Counted from the first letter of the stretch, positions 11,300 through 26,072 are shown. The stretch: DNA of 64,000 nt from Taxillus chinensis (GCA_023512835.1 CM042084.1:15634403-15698402), one strand, 5' to 3'. Made by a program: numbers and translations. The notes: generated by a model not told the origin, from the letters alone.

Positions 11300-12924
11300 A
11301 TGAGCGACGAAAATAAGCAGGCTGTTCCTCGCTTAAATGAGAGAATCCTTTCCTCCCTATCAAGGAGATCTGTTGCTGCCCATCCCTGGCACGATCTAGA
11401 GATCGGTAAATAAACCAGAGAGTGTGTGTGTGTGTGTGTGTGAGTCCGTTTGTGTTTGCAACTCTTTTTATGACAAAAAATTCGGGCTTATGGGTTTTGC
11501 TTCATTCGATGTCTCCTGTTTGTTTTTTGTGTTTTTGTTTTTGCTTTGGATCCAGGTCCTGGAGCTCCTAATGTCTTCAACTGTGTGAGTATCAATCCTT
11601 AAGCTCCACTTTCAGATATTAATGTTGTCGACCAGATCTGATCATATGGAATGCATTTCAACAAAACAATCAGAGCTTTTATCTATGTGTTGTGTGTGTG
11701 TGTGTAGACACACACACACACATAGATTGGAAAAACAGATCTAGATTGAAGTTTCACACATTTATTACTATAATATGCTTAATTCAGAAACAAGTTTAAA
11801 TTTTACCTCACCTGGGTAACCCTGGTGCAGGTTGTTGAAATCCCAAAAGGTAGTAAAGTTAAGTACGAGCTGGACAAGAAAACTGGGCTGATTAAGGTAC
11901 CGCGTTATCCTCCTTCCTTCATACCTATATTTAGGTTTCAGATCAGTTGTGTCCGTTTTTTTGGAAAATGACATGAATGGTAATGGGCAGGTCGATCGGA
12001 TCTTATACTCATCAGTCGTCTATCCCCATAACTATGGCTTCATACCCCGAACACTTTGTGAAGATAATGACCCATTGGACGTTCTGATAATCATGCAGGT
12101 AGAAATTGAACATCTCTCTGTGTGTTTGTATATATAAAATATAAAAACTGGCAGTAATGTATATGCATGAAAATCTTGATCAACATATTCTGACTGATGC
12201 CTATTATATTTCTGAAGCTGACCCTCTTCTTGTTGTGATTTTATCTTTTCTTCTGATCACCTTTCCCTTGATGATAAACTCATAAAAGGAGGATCTATTG
12301 AACGTAAGACATGAATTTTGTAGGAACCAGTGCTTCCTGGGTGTTTTCTGAGGGCTAGAGCAATTGGGTTGATGCCTATGATTGATCAGGTTTTTCACGC
12401 TCTTCCATGCCTGAATAATCTTTCATCCATCCAAATGGGCTCGATGATGTATTTGGCATTTGACTAATTTTGGAATGCACATTTGAAATTAATTAATAGG
12501 GAGAGAAGGATGATAAGATAATAGCTGTGTGTGCTGACGATCCGGAGTACAGGCACTATAGGGATATCAAAGAGCTCCCCCCTCATCGCTTGGCGGAGAT
12601 ACGGCGCTTCTTTGAAGACTGTATGTACCCTTTACTCTATCTTATAGATTATTTTTTGTTAGATTTACCATTCACTGTCTTCTGATTGGTAACGACCACC
12701 ATTGCAGACAAGAAGAATGAGAACAAAGAGGTTGCAGTGAATGATTTTCTGCCTTCAGAAACTGCTGTAGAAGCTATCCAGTACTCCATGTAAGCAATCC
12801 AAATGTGCCGGAACCTTGGAAATTCCCCTGCGCCCCCCAAAAGTTATCTTTGTATAATTGTTGCTAGTTTCATTTGTGTAGGGATCTCTATGCGGAGTAC
12901 ATTCTACACAGTTTGAGAAAGTAG
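11300..12924 (+). CDS. PPA: Soluble inorganic pyrophosphatase (family I)
   Basis: Eight exons: 11300-11405, 11556-11584, 11831-11896, 11991-12098, 12324-12389, 12500-12620, 12708-12789, 12882-12924. All junctions are GT-AG, the phases agree, and they encode 206 residues, close to the 210-216 usual for plant soluble PPases. The enzyme hydrolyses cytosolic pyrophosphate to two phosphates with Mg2+. The family I core is intact: [11 protein letters not shown] (about 48-58), [11 protein letters not shown] (about 78-88), the metal-binding signature DNDPLD (92-97), KDDKIIAV after 128, and the FFED element near the end. No transit peptide is apparent, so a cytosolic isoform is inferred. Exon 2 is only 29 bases long. 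It is transcribed toward TIM13, and the coding ends are 955 bases apart. Confidence 0.95.
11681..11727. repeat. GT/AC inverted repeat (hairpin) in PPA intron 2
   Basis: A GT run meets an AC run through a central AGA, and the symmetry continues into flanking unique bases: the left end is ATCTATG and the right end is CATAGAT. It forms a near-perfect palindrome of about 47 bases inside the second intron of PPA. Confidence 0.85.
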
Positions 12925-13879
12925 ACAAAATGCTGCCTGGACTCCGTCAGCTCTGTGATTTGTTTAACTTCTTATAGCTTGAAGGATAAGGAACCAACTA
13001 CCATGCAGCTGCGGCCTCCGTTTGGCTCCTACAAACATCCAATTTTCGGCCTAAATAAGACAATTAACTAGTTTTTCAATTTACCTAAAAGGTGCCGCAT
13101 ATGACTAATATTAGTTGTTTTTTGTCATTGTTGTCGCCTTTGGAACATTAAGTATGTATTGTGTTCTTGAAGTACTATCTACTGGGTTGTCTTGCAATAC
13201 CCTTTTGCAGTTCATTCCTACTCTATTCCTGTTTAAATTTTGCCCAACTGCATAACACCCTGAGAACTGTTACAGCACTCGTAGAAAATGGGAGCAGCTG
13301 CTGTCGCCTGATGGGAAGAACGTTGTTTTCTTGGTCATGGTTTCAATGTTTTCCGAAGAAAACATCTTTTTTTTTTGTGGTACTTAACAATTTGATTATT
13401 ATTTCACATTTTCAACAGAGGTAATAGGCATCGGGCAAATAGGCTCCACGCGCTAATATGTTTTGCAAATATTATTCACGTTTTTGGTGTTCGTTAAATT
13501 GTACAAAATGGTCACCACAGAAGGTTAGCATATAAAAACAATAAGTTTTAATTTTCTGAAAATGAGTTAGCTGAGAAGCACTGCTAACTTATTCCACTTC
13601 ATTTCCTCGACTCTTGTATTACTGCAAAATGAGAAATCTTCTCCATTAAAATTTTCTCCCGGTTATGTTTGGGAATAAATATGTTCCACAAATTGTACCA
13701 CACTCTTTGAACCATAAATGATTTTAATCACAGTTCGATCCCGCATGTATAAAATCAATAATGTCACAACATTGAAGCAGTGAAGAGTGTCCGAAGACTG
13801 TCCCACGTAAGAAGCAAAGCAAAATCAAAATACAGGCTCTTCATTCGCAAGTTCTCTAAAACACAACACCGTTATCTCT
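12925..13879. other. Shared 3' flank of PPA and TIM13
   Basis: Convergent intergenic DNA. The first 400-500 bases are probably the PPA 3' untranslated region. No further gene is seen. Confidence 0.5.
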
Positions 13880-16700
13880 CTACCTGGGAGAGCTAAATAG
13901 AGTCCTGCTAATAATACCCGTGGCCTCAATGTAGCGATCCACGCACCTGGAGATGCAACTGCTCTCACTTCCACTCAGGCTTGACCCCGGTTTTGTGATA
14001 CACTTGTCAAAGCACTTGCCCCTTACAGTCTGCCAGAAAAAACACACGAATCAGAGTGCAAAAGATGGCCAACAGTTATTTACATTGTGCAGCATTAATA
14101 AGATACAATTCTATCAATCTATCTTTATAACAATATCAAGGATTCTAAATATTTACGCAATAGAACCTTGTGCATTCTTTACAGGAGTAAGAACCCACTA
14201 TTATCCAAGAAATGGGTATTGAAGAGGTAAGTACAAAAACGCGGCCATGCGAGACTGAATTCCATATCCAAGGAAAAAGAAAAACAGAATTCAATGAACG
14301 GAGAAATGTATGCCCTGTACTTTTCATTGCCATTCAACAATAGGGCAAATGCCATCACAGGACATCAATTTTGACCAAGCTAGACTATAAAAGTTATACG
14401 ACAAGACCATCTTATCCTCCTAACATTTTTTATTTTATTTTAAAAATCAGCTACTATTATCAAAAAAGAAAAATAAGGCATTATTCTTAGATTTGTCATA
14501 AACTCATACTAGCTGCAGTGATGAAACAGATATCGACAGCATCAAATTACATGAACCGAAGGCCAAGGAAGTTCAAAAATCTTTATATTTCCAACTTCCG
14601 TCACATGATCACCTTTGGGCGAATTGGATTTTGAAAAATCCTATAGTTTTGTTTACCCACCCACAAAATCACCATAAGCAACATGTGGTTGATTAACTCA
14701 TACACCACCCATTCAGGTTCAGTCACATCTAGAATAGAGCCACCAAGTCAGTCAGTGTACCCACGTCTGCCTAAAAATGATCAGCAATTCAGCATCATTG
14801 ACTACATAAAAAGAAGCAGTCTCACAATGTCCAAGGATTGATTGTTTGATTTTGCCTCTCCCTCACATAACACATGTTAGCTAAATATAATCCTTAGTTT
14901 GCTCACTGTTTAAGAAACTCGTTCTGAATCATCATCAAAACAATAACTAAGCCATGTAAGTGGCCTTAGGCTGTTAAATCAATTTCCAATCAAGGTGAAG
15001 GCACTCCCCATAGTACCACCGAGAGTTATAGCAAGATTTGACAATGAAAAAACCGTTCTATCTTAGCCCAACTGCTTCTTTTGTATAACAATAGAAAGAT
15101 TGTGGCCAATGACTCGTCCAAACACCATCTATTGTTTAACTCGTTAAAAAAAGGAAACCTTTTAAGACCCCCTAAAAACACCTCTCTTCTTATTTGCTTC
15201 ATCAAGGATATGATTTTCATTAGGGTTATAAAGTATAAACTAACTAAACTTTATGAAAACATTTGAGATCAGTTCTTTAAAAGTTTGTTTATATTAGTTT
15301 ATTAAAAAGTTAATTGTCTGTATGCATTTCTTTTATGTTCATGAACATAAATGAATCAACATGTTAGTATTCATATTATTTATATTCGTGAACATTTATT
15401 CACAAACCTGTCTATTTATATTCATAAACATTATTTGAATATATTATTTGTTAACACTATGATTTATATTGTTTATATACATAGGCTATAATAAGTGATT
15501 ATTTACCAATACACATAAAGTTGTAAATTTAAATTGTTAAATTATTTTCATACTTTATAAATTAAAAAATATATACTGCATAATATAATCAGCAATTAAT
15601 AAATTCATTATATCAAAATTTTATTCAGCTAAATTTTTTATAAAATTCAAGCCTATTGAATTTTAATAATTACACTTCATTATAGCAATATAATTCTTAT
15701 TTGCTTTATAAAAAATAGAGTAATCTTAGTTTATCCATTAAAAACCACAATTAAACAAATTTATTATCGTGATGCTTTAAATGGAATATTATGATTGATG
15801 AGATTCAAATGTTAAAAACTATGATTTGAATATGAGAATTTGTTTTATTATGTAGTAAATAAGTTTGATTCAAAAATTAAGAAATATATATAAACAATGT
15901 GAACAAAACGTCCCTAAACGATGTTCACAACATATTCATGAACGCACATTAATAAACAAATAATAATATTTTGAATTAAAAGGTTTAGCTCAGTTTGATT
16001 CATTAAAAAAGTTAACAAACAAACATAAACACTTTATTATTCCACTCGGTTTGATTAGTTTACAGCTGTAGTTTTCATATAACGTGTAGTATGTTGATGT
16101 GTATGCATGTGACGATACCAATTAAGAAGAGGTGTTTGATATTTGCATTTGCATTGAGCTTTAATCCAGTTTACATAGCTATCAAAGACTACAAACACAA
16201 GTCTAGAAAACATAACTGTTATGGTATTTTTTTAAACATATAATTTAACGTGTTTGCATATATGTGCCTAATTAAAACTTTTAATATGGACATAAGCCAT
16301 ATATATAATTAATCACAAAAATTAAGAAAATCCAGGTTTAACAGACTCAGCAAATAATGCAATTTGAAGACATCTGATCACGCATACATATATATATATA
16401 TATAACTTAAATAAAATCAAGAGAAGAAAACCCAAAAACCGTAGATCATGAAAATAGAAAAATGTTCGCCACATTAACAAATCAAAAATCAAATTGGAAT
16501 TCAAACAAGATCGTGTTTTTTTTCCGGGAACAAAAAGGCAGTGGTGGAGATAATAGATAGATAGATAGGAGAGAGAGAGAGAGAGAGACCTCGAGAAATT
16601 CCTCGGCGTAAGCCTGGGCTAACTGGGTCTTGACCTGGTCCATGAAGTCCTCTGAGGAGAGACCCGACGACGATGAACCACTCGACGAAAACGAATCCAT
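13880..16700 (-). CDS. TIM13: Mitochondrial small Tim chaperone TIM13
   Basis: Two exons, 16700-16590 and 14029-13880, joined in phase 0 to give 86 residues. The product matches plant Tim13, a small intermembrane-space chaperone that works with Tim8 to carry hydrophobic precursors from the TOM complex to the inner membrane. Exon 1 encodes the Ser-rich N terminus and MDQVKTQLAQAYAEEFLE. Exon 2 begins TVRGKCFDKC and carries the second half of the twin CX3C motif, CISRC, then VDRYIEATGIISR. All four cysteines needed for the two disulfides are present (CFDKC about 42-46, CISRC about 62-66). The intron is 2.56 kb, long for this gene, and starts at a donor followed at once by a CT repeat. A telo-box-like AAACCCTAA lies at 16759-16767 beside the start. 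Confidence 0.95.
14030..16589 (-). other. Large TIM13 intron, repeat-like DNA inside
   Basis: The middle part (about 15230-16065) is strongly AT-rich, with many TTCATGAAC / GTTCATG-like words in both orientations. This composition is seen in nonautonomous plant DNA transposons, but I could not define ends. AT and GATA/GA simple repeats lie at 16388-16403 and 16553-16588. No coding sequence was found. Confidence 0.4.
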
Positions 16701-16767
16701 GCTTGATGTCCGTCTCTGTCTTTCAGAGCCTCCCTCGAGAAAGTAGAAAGCTTCTTCTAAACCCTAA

Positions 16768-17449
16768 TGTCCCCGATAAACCCTCGCATATGTGATTTAG
16801 TTAAATTGTTTGCCTCACGGTCACGGAGTGGTATACTTGGGCCACCGTCCCATCAAGCCCAGTTCCTTTTTTTCTTGCTTCCTCCTACGCTGCTCCCACT
16901 GTGTGTTTTATAATGGGCTCCGGCTTCAGACGGATCCATGAATGAGACATGAGTTAAGGAAGGATGTTGGGTGAGTCACTTCATAATTATTATTTTATCC
17001 CAAAGTTAAATTCAAACATATATACATTTCATTTTCTACGGAAAATGTTTTCCTGCTAGGCCAAAATATCTATCAGGGCATCAACGAATATTTTTTCCCA
17101 AGAAAACAACTTGTATCGATTAAAATAAATAAATATGTATCCATGTTTAAGTTAGAAATTTTTATGTTTGGTAGCTGTTTTCAAAAACTTAAATATTTTT
17201 AATTTAAATATTTAATAGCTATATTTGGTAGCTATTTTTAAAAACTATTTTTTGTGTTTAAATACAAAAAAAATCATACAATTGATATTTTGAGGGTGTT
17301 TTAAGAACAAATAATATTCAAATACAAAAAATTGAAAACATTTTTTTTGTTATCCTTATTTTTATTTTCCTCTTAGCTTCTCCCAATCGTGTCCTCCCCG
17401 CCAATGTCTTCCTTGTCGTCGTCCTCCTTCCCGATGTCCTCCTTAGGGG
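16768..17449. other. Noncoding spacer
   Basis: Upstream flank of TIM13, then AT-rich DNA. Nothing else is recognised. Confidence 0.5.
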
Positions 17450-17895
17450 TTAATGGGCCGCTTTTAAACGGGCCAGAAATATTTGGCCCGGCCCGGCCCG
17501 ACCCGCGTGCGGACCGGGCAGGCTTAATATTTTATTTTTTTAAAATAATTTTTTTACTTTAAATATTTTATTTTTTCTAAAAACAAATAATAATTTTGGC
17601 TTTCATAGATCAAACACAACCTATAAATAACTATAAATATGGCAAAACTTACAAAATATTAATACTATATATAAATTGTTAATAAAATAAATTAAGAAAA
17701 TCAAAAAAATAAAAATGAAAAAAATAAATACCAGCCCGCTGTTCAGCTCGTGAACTTGTGGGCTCGACTGCTTCGGCTTGTAGCCCATTTTGACCTGCGT
17801 ATAAATGCGCCAAAATTTACAGACCCGGCCCAGCCCGTTTTACGGGCCAGCCCACATAGCCCGTGGGCCACTGGCCCGTTTAACACCCATTCCTC
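17450..17895. mobile_element. hAT-like nonautonomous element (MITE)
   Basis: The two ends are imperfect inverted repeats. The left begins near TAGGGGTTAATGGG and continues into AAACGGGCCAG. The right, read on the minus strand, begins near ATGGGTGTTAAACGGGCC. Inside both ends are clustered GGCCCG / CGGGCC subterminal repeats, and the middle is AT-rich and noncoding. This is the layout of small nonautonomous hAT elements in plants, whose ends commonly read TAGGGGTG followed by AAACGGGCC. The flanks share TCCTCC on both sides, compatible with a decayed 8-bp target duplication. No transposase is present. Confidence 0.55.
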
Positions 17896-19111
17896 CCCTG
17901 CACGACCACATCCTTCTCAACCAATGTTGTCCCCACCGCTGTCCTCCCCAACCAACAACTTCTCTGATTGTGTCTTCCCCTCACGACCACCACCTAATTT
18001 ACTCTAGTTCGGAGTGGTGCTATGTTGTACTAATATGGCATCCGATGTGGTGCTATCCACTATTGAATTCGACCGAAAATAACCCTAAACAAAAAAGTAT
18101 TTCTAATTTGATTAAAAATGGTTTTCAAATATAATTTCTAAAAATATTTTTTGAAAACAGCAAACTAAAAGCAATACCAAACATAGTTTAAGTACCTTTT
18201 TTTCAAGGGCTTTACTTGCTCTATTAAAAAAGCACACTTACTTAAATACAAAATTGTATTAGCACAGTGGACATTTCAAACTATGGAAAGAATATACCAG
18301 CAAATTGATTTTTGACAATCTAAATACACATATTGAGGGGGATTGAGTATTAAGACACAAAAATCACAAATTTATCAATTAATAAAAAAGAAAAGTTAAA
18401 AAAATCACATGATAATAATCTAGTGTGATTCCATTTTGCATATGTTATGATACTTGCATTAATCATACATGTGCAATTTACGCGTTACATGATGCAAAAC
18501 TTGCTTGAATGCTTATGCATATTACAAATCTTATATCAACATTAAACAAATGTATACTCCAAATATATGCTTTATTGGCTATAGGGATGAGCACAAAAGG
18601 CAATTTATTAACTCACAAGAGGCCAAAAGTTGTCAATCAATATTTTAAAAAAACTAATCACGAGATAATGATATAGTATGAAGAACCTCAAAAAAGTATA
18701 AGAGGTAATTTTATAATGTTATTAATGCACGTTATTTCTCATCAAAAGAAGTTATTAACATTGAAAAAAAATTCAAAGAAATTTGATATGTAATACAAAA
18801 GGTTTTGTGGAATTGAACTAGTTTTGTATTACAAAAATCTTATAAAATCCTCCCATTGAAGGGTTACATTAGTTTAAATTTACAATACCCTAAATACAAG
18901 ATTACTATAATTAAGGAAAAGTCATTATAAAATAAAGAAGCCTCTAAGATAAGTTTTCACCTCAGCTACTCCACCTAATTTTGATGTGCACTTAAAAGAA
19001 AACACACATAATAGGAGGGGTGAGAAACTACAGTTTAGTAGGGATCATGTTTTCTCATCTCATGTTTCTAACCTCTATATAAAAAAGTGCATGCATGTAC
19101 TCATGACGTGT
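17896..19111. other. Noncoding spacer
   Basis: AT-rich DNA. No gene or defined element was recognised. Confidence 0.5.
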
Positions 19112-19824
19112 CTATTCCCCAAACATAACCAGTCATAATACATATGTAACAAGTTCTCATAAATCAAATAGGCCATAAACAAATCACACATGCCTTCTCA
19201 TCCTTAACCATAAATCATCTCATTCACAGTCACACAGGCTTTCACTCTCATTCACAGACTTTAAAACAAGTTAATCTCAAATATAAATATAGTACAACAT
19301 GATATTTAACCATAAATCACAAGGTAAACACTCATCATGACATGCATTTTTAATACATGACAAACAAGTTAATATAAGACATACCTCATCATAAAACTTT
19401 AAGTTTTTGGAACAACGTAGCTAAAACAATTCTATAGAAAGCATTGTTTTACTAAGCACCAAGTAAACATAAGTCCTCTTGCAACCCCCAAGGTTCTCAG
19501 AACCCGACCACAACAATGAGCGAAAGAACGCAAAATCGCACACACTAGCACTTTCGACCCTAGCACTACGTCGGTTGTGAGGCCGAAAGAAGCCATCACA
19601 TTAGACGCGAAAATATCTCTTTGTTGGTTACACCCGAAAGAAGCCAATTGTGACCAACCCTCTCTTCCACACCAAAACTCACCCTATCGACCACAACGAA
19701 TAGGGGCCTGCGGTCATGGCCGGACATCGATTACCATTGTTCTTCTTATGTAACTTAGCCCTTGACGGACTCCAAGCCTCAAAAATTGATTTTTACCATT
19801 CATTTAACACCAAAACATACTTAT
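19112..19824. repeat. 710-bp direct repeat, copy 1
   Basis: A 713-base unit beginning CTATTCCCCAAACATAACC. It is repeated almost exactly at 19904-20612 in the same orientation. The 79 bases between the copies (19825-19903) occur once only. No protein resemblance was found in either strand. The unit may be untranslated sequence from an LTR element, but no LTR features are visible. Confidence 0.95.
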
Positions 19825-19903
19825 CAAAGGCTAAACTTAGCGGACCGTAGATAGAAGCTAAGTGCCGCAAGGGGTTGAGAGGCAGAAACCGACCCCCGTG
19901 ACA

Positions 19904-20612
19904 CTATTCCCCAAACATAACCAGTCATAATACATATGTAACAAGTTCTCATAAATCAAATAGGCCATAAACAAATCACACATGCCTTCTCATCCTTAAC
20001 CATAAATCATCTCATTCACAGTCACACAGGCTTTCACTCTCATTCACAGACTTTAAAACAAGTTAATCTCAAATATAAATATAGTACAACATGATATTTA
20101 ACCATAAATCACAAGGTAAACACTCATCATGACATGCATTTTTAATACATGACAAACAAGTTAATATAAGACATACCTCATCATAAAACTTTAAGTTTTT
20201 GGAACAACGTAGCTAAAACAATTCTATAGAAAGCATTGTTTTACTAAGCACCAAGTAAACATAAGTCCTCTTGCAACCCCCAAGGTTCTCACGAAGCCCG
20301 ACCACAACAGCGGAGCGAAAGAACGCAAAATCGCACACACTAGCACTTTCGACCCTAGCACTACGTCGGTTGTGACTGAAAGAAGCCATCACATTAGACG
20401 CGAAAATATCTCTTTGTTGGTTACACCCGAAAGAAGCCAATTGTGACCAACCCTCTCTTCCACACCAAAACTCACCCTATCGACCACAACGAATAGGGGC
20501 CAGTCATGGCCGGACATCGATTACCATTGTTCTTCTTATGTAACTTAGCCCTACGGACTCCAAGCCTCAAAAATTGATTTTTACCATTCATTTAACACCA
20601 AAACATACTTAT
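19904..20612. repeat. 710-bp direct repeat, copy 2
   Basis: Second copy, 709 bases. The first 380 bases or so match copy 1 with no difference that I can see. The later part differs at about four to five places, each a short compound change of 1-4 bases (for example GAGGCC versus ACT after GTTGTG) rather than a single substitution. Confidence 0.95.
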
Positions 20613-22680
<2,068 letters not shown>

Positions 22681-22684
22681 TAAA

Positions 22685-22832
22685 TATATAAATAAATGGG
22701 GTCCCAACGTACACTTTCCCCCAATGAACATCAAATAGAGAGATGGAGAGAGAAAGAGGGGAGGGATAGAAAAAAGAAGAAGCAAAGTTGGGAAGATTCC
22801 ATGTAAGAAAACCCATCACATTAGTCACATAT

Positions 22833-22870
<38 letters not shown>

Positions 22871-23209
22871 TCACTTTATGGTGGTGGGAAGAACAAGTGA
22901 AAGTAGCTTCATTGAATCATCATCATCCGTGCCGTGTTTGAGTATTTTGGGTCAATAATTAAGAAATCTCAAACTCCATTACTCTGATGATGAGGATTAA
23001 CCAAATCCTTGATTTTTTCAGTTTATCTCCAAGATTCCTGAATATCTCTCTCTATATCTAGAGGTTAGAGTCACTTCTTGGCACACAACCAAAAATAAAA
23101 AGGCCCCATCACCCCGGATTTAATTTCCTTTTTTCTTTGCAATATTCTTCACTTTTGGGAGTGGATCTGCCAGTAGAGAGCTTAAAATTAGAGGAAAGGT
23201 GGGTGGATC
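22685..23209 (+). promoter_or_regulatory. NGA core promoter and long leader
   Basis: A TATATAAATA motif at 22685-22694 is the best TATA candidate. Downstream lie GA-rich and CT-rich tracts (22738-22790, 22838-22874) and several short ATG-containing frames before the B3 start. A leader of nearly 500 bases is implied. Confidence 0.4.
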
Positions 23210-24583
23210 ATGGATTTCATGGGAGGTAGACAAGGGTTTTACAGCCAACAAGAACAAGACGATGAGATTATGAATGGACCATCCTCATCCCTCTCTCACT
23301 ACACCACCGGCCGGTCGGTACAAATGGCTGACGATCGGCCGCAGAAGTTTCAGTGGGGGTGGCCGGCGGGAAGGAACAGCAGCACTGCAGAACTGTTACA
23401 TGCGGATCAGGATCGCGGCGAGGAGAGATGGTCGGAATTGGGAGCGACGTTGTCTGCAGGGGAGGCGGCGCAGCAACAGCAGCAGCAGCACAGGGAACAC
23501 ATGTTCGACAAGGTGGTGACACCCAGTGACGTGGGGAAGCTGAACAGGCTGGTGATCCCCAAGCAGCACGCAGAGAAGTACTTCCCTTTGGATCCCTCCA
23601 CTAACGACAAGGGTCTCCTCCTTAACTTCGAGGACCGGACCGGGAAGCCATGGCGGTTCCGGTACTCCTACTGGAATAGCAGCCAGAGCTACGTGATGAC
23701 CAAAGGCTGGAGCCGCTTCGTCAAGGAGAAGCGCCTTGACGCCGGCGACATCGTCTCCTTCCACCGCGGCCTAGGCGACCTCGGCAAAGACCGCCTCTAC
23801 ATCGACTGGAGGCGCCGCCCTGATGCCCCGGACCCTGCGGCGGCCGCTATGGGCGCGCTTTCATCATTTCCCCACCACCAACCGTACCCTTTCCCCCACC
23901 TCGGACGCTCTTCCACCTGGGGCGCCTGTAGCCCTTCCATGGGGACTCCCTTGTTCTTGGGTACCTCCACCGGCAGGCTGTGGGACAACAACCTCACCCC
24001 CACCGAGCAGGTTAATTATAACAACAACAACTACAACCACATGTACCCCCCTCCCGACTACTTCCAGCACCAGCATAGGAATGGCAGTGAGAGCGGGTGG
24101 TACGGACATGATGTGGTGGGAAGGCCCGTTGTGTACCAGCTGCCCGCGGGGGCAGCAGCCCCACACCCACAGCAGCATCGACGCCATCCTAGATTTGGGA
24201 GTGAAATTGGAATTGACAACGGTGGGGTGCAAGTGCAACTACAAGAAGAGGGTGGCAATTATGGGACCGCGGTAGGGGAAGACCCTGGGGCTGCCGTGGT
24301 TTTGGAGTCGGTGCCGGTACTCCACGGGGAGACCGCAGCGGCGGGGAAGTGGCTGAGGCTGTTTGGCGTTAACATTTCCTCGTCGTCGCTGTCCGATCAG
24401 GACGATGAATGTGAGGTGCTGTCTTCCTCCACCATTCACCCTCCATTGCACCCCACCGCAGAAATGACACACCACCGTCTCCCTCTCCAGTTGAACTTTT
24501 ATGACGACGGCACCACCCCTGTGCTGCAGCTCAACAAAGGGAACCCGTCTGCCTCTCAGTCGTCATTGGATTTGGATGTCTAA
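23210..24583 (+). CDS. NGA: NGATHA-type B3 transcription factor
   Basis: Intronless frame of 457 residues. The B3 DNA-binding domain (about 97-203) starts [20 protein letters not shown] and includes the RAV/NGA signatures [20 protein letters not shown] and [14 protein letters not shown]. There is no AP2 domain before it, so this is the NGATHA branch and not RAV. A RLFGV repression motif stands at 383-387 inside [11 protein letters not shown], and the C terminus ends SSLDLD, as in NGA proteins. NGATHA factors act redundantly in gynoecium apex, style and lateral-organ growth, and the RLFGV motif recruits corepressors. The linker is His-, Gln-, Asn- and Pro-rich with a poly-Gln stretch at 88-93. 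The coding region is far richer in GC than its surroundings. The nearest gene downstream is 18.5 kb away. Confidence 0.95.
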   Translation: MDFMGGRQGFYSQQEQDDEIMNGPSSSLSHYTTGRSVQMADDRPQKFQWGWPAGRNSSTAELLHADQDRGEERWSELGATLSAGEAAQQQQQQHREHMFDKVVTPSDVGKLNRLVIPKQHAEKYFPLDPSTNDKGLLLNFEDRTGKPWRFRYSYWNSSQSYVMTKGWSRFVKEKRLDAGDIVSFHRGLGDLGKDRLYIDWRRRPDAPDPAAAAMGALSSFPHHQPYPFPHLGRSSTWGACSPSMGTPLFLGTSTGRLWDNNLTPTEQVNYNNNNYNHMYPPPDYFQHQHRNGSESGWYGHDVVGRPVVYQLPAGAAAPHPQQHRRHPRFGSEIGIDNGGVQVQLQEEGGNYGTAVGEDPGAAVVLESVPVLHGETAAAGKWLRLFGVNISSSSLSDQDDECEVLSSSTIHPPLHPTAEMTHHRLPLQLNFYDDGTTPVLQLNKGNPSASQSSLDLDV

Positions 24584-25237
24584 GTAAGAGCCAAAGGCAA
24601 TGCAAAATTACCAACACTTAAAAGGGAAAAGAAAGTTCGCTATATATAGCATCCATATATATAGCTAGCTAGAGAAGGAGAGAAGAGCAGACGAACAGTG
24701 CACCCGCAGCCCACATCATAACATCTGATCCAACCTTACGGTCAGTTATCATTCTCATCATCATTGCTCATTGTATAAAATTGGCACGCGAAAGAGAGAA
24801 GGAAAAGGATATACAAAAAGAAAGGTGTAGCTGCTCGCGGAATTGAAGACAAAAAGGAGTCTAAATGTATATCAATGGAATATTAAGTGTCTCTCTCTAT
24901 GTACTAATTATAGTTTTCTTCTTTTCTCAGTAAGAATTCGTGTTTCCTGGGCCAGTTCCAGACAATCAACTTGAGGAATTCAGTCATAAACCCAGCTGAT
25001 GGCTGATGTAGACTTTCTTTGGTTTTATGCACAATTTATTATTTACTGCGGATATTGTTTATGTCAGGGACAGAGAGATTAATTAAGATAAACCATCAAT
25101 CGAATATCCTCTTTAATTTGCCCATGAATTCACGTCATATTTTTCCCTTGTTTTTTTTTTCAGAATAGAATTCTCGTCATATTTTCCATAATTTTCCAAA
25201 ATTAGTGCAATATATCAATGAAAATATGCGTGTGCGT

Positions 25238-25239
<2 letters not shown>
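24584..25239. other. NGA 3' flank
   Basis: Probable 3' untranslated region for the first 350 bases or so, then noncoding DNA. Confidence 0.5.

Positions 25240-25281
<42 letters not shown>
25240..25281. repeat. (AT)n microsatellite
   Basis: About 21 TA units, followed by a short TG/CG stretch. Confidence 0.9.
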
Positions 25282-25283
<2 letters not shown>

Positions 25284-25757
25284 GTGTGTGTGCGCGTGCC
25301 ATATTCCTAACTTGGATATGCAGTACAACATTTCCTGCAGCTAATCACAAATTAAAGTCTGTAAATCTGTTTTTGCTGCCATGACTCCGATTGCTGCTGC
25401 TTCTCTTACTCCTGTTCCTTGCAAAGCATCTCCCACTGAATGTTCTACATATTTATAACAGGTGATGATTGGACATATATATATATATTTATGATTACAC
25501 TTCTTTTCTATTTCTTATATTTATACTCATCATTTCTAAGTCATGCCACTTTCATAAATATCCAGCAGTTTGCAGCTCCTTCTTCATCCACTATATATCC
25601 TCAGGACCAAGCTTAGTCTTGTTTTCATGTTTTATTAACTTATATCAAGCTTCATTTTTAAGCAAAGCCTGCATGCGAATAGAAGTCTGCATGCATTTAG
25701 TGAAATGTACTATTAATTATTATCGTATGCTATATATGTGTGTTATTTAGAGACTTC

Positions 25758-25760
<3 letters not shown>

Positions 25761-25799
<39 letters not shown>
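25761..25799. repeat. (AT)n microsatellite
   Basis: About 19 AT units in noncoding DNA. Confidence 0.9.
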
Positions 25800-25800
<1 letters not shown>

Positions 25801-26071
25801 GATTTTGGATTTTGGATTTTGAATAGTACTGCCCCCACATACTATTTTGGTTCATTTGGTGTTAGATCAACTCTCTATATTTCACACAACTTCGTACTTG
25901 CCTAGAATTAACATGGGGGTTAAGTTAAATCCAACAAGAAATTATCAACAGCGGACCAAAATACAGGATTCAAGTGAGTTCTTTTTGATGTTGATGTTCA
26001 CTTTTGATGAAGTCATTTAAATCTTAGCGCATTTCAGTTAGTGTCACCTTGTCACCTCCATTGACTAGTAG

Positions 26072-26072
<1 letters not shown>

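Noticed and set aside
23268..24475. Several long open frames on the opposite strand and in other frames of the B3 gene
   Set aside because: The region is GC-rich, so stop codons are rare in all frames. Only the frame with the B3 domain has family resemblance.
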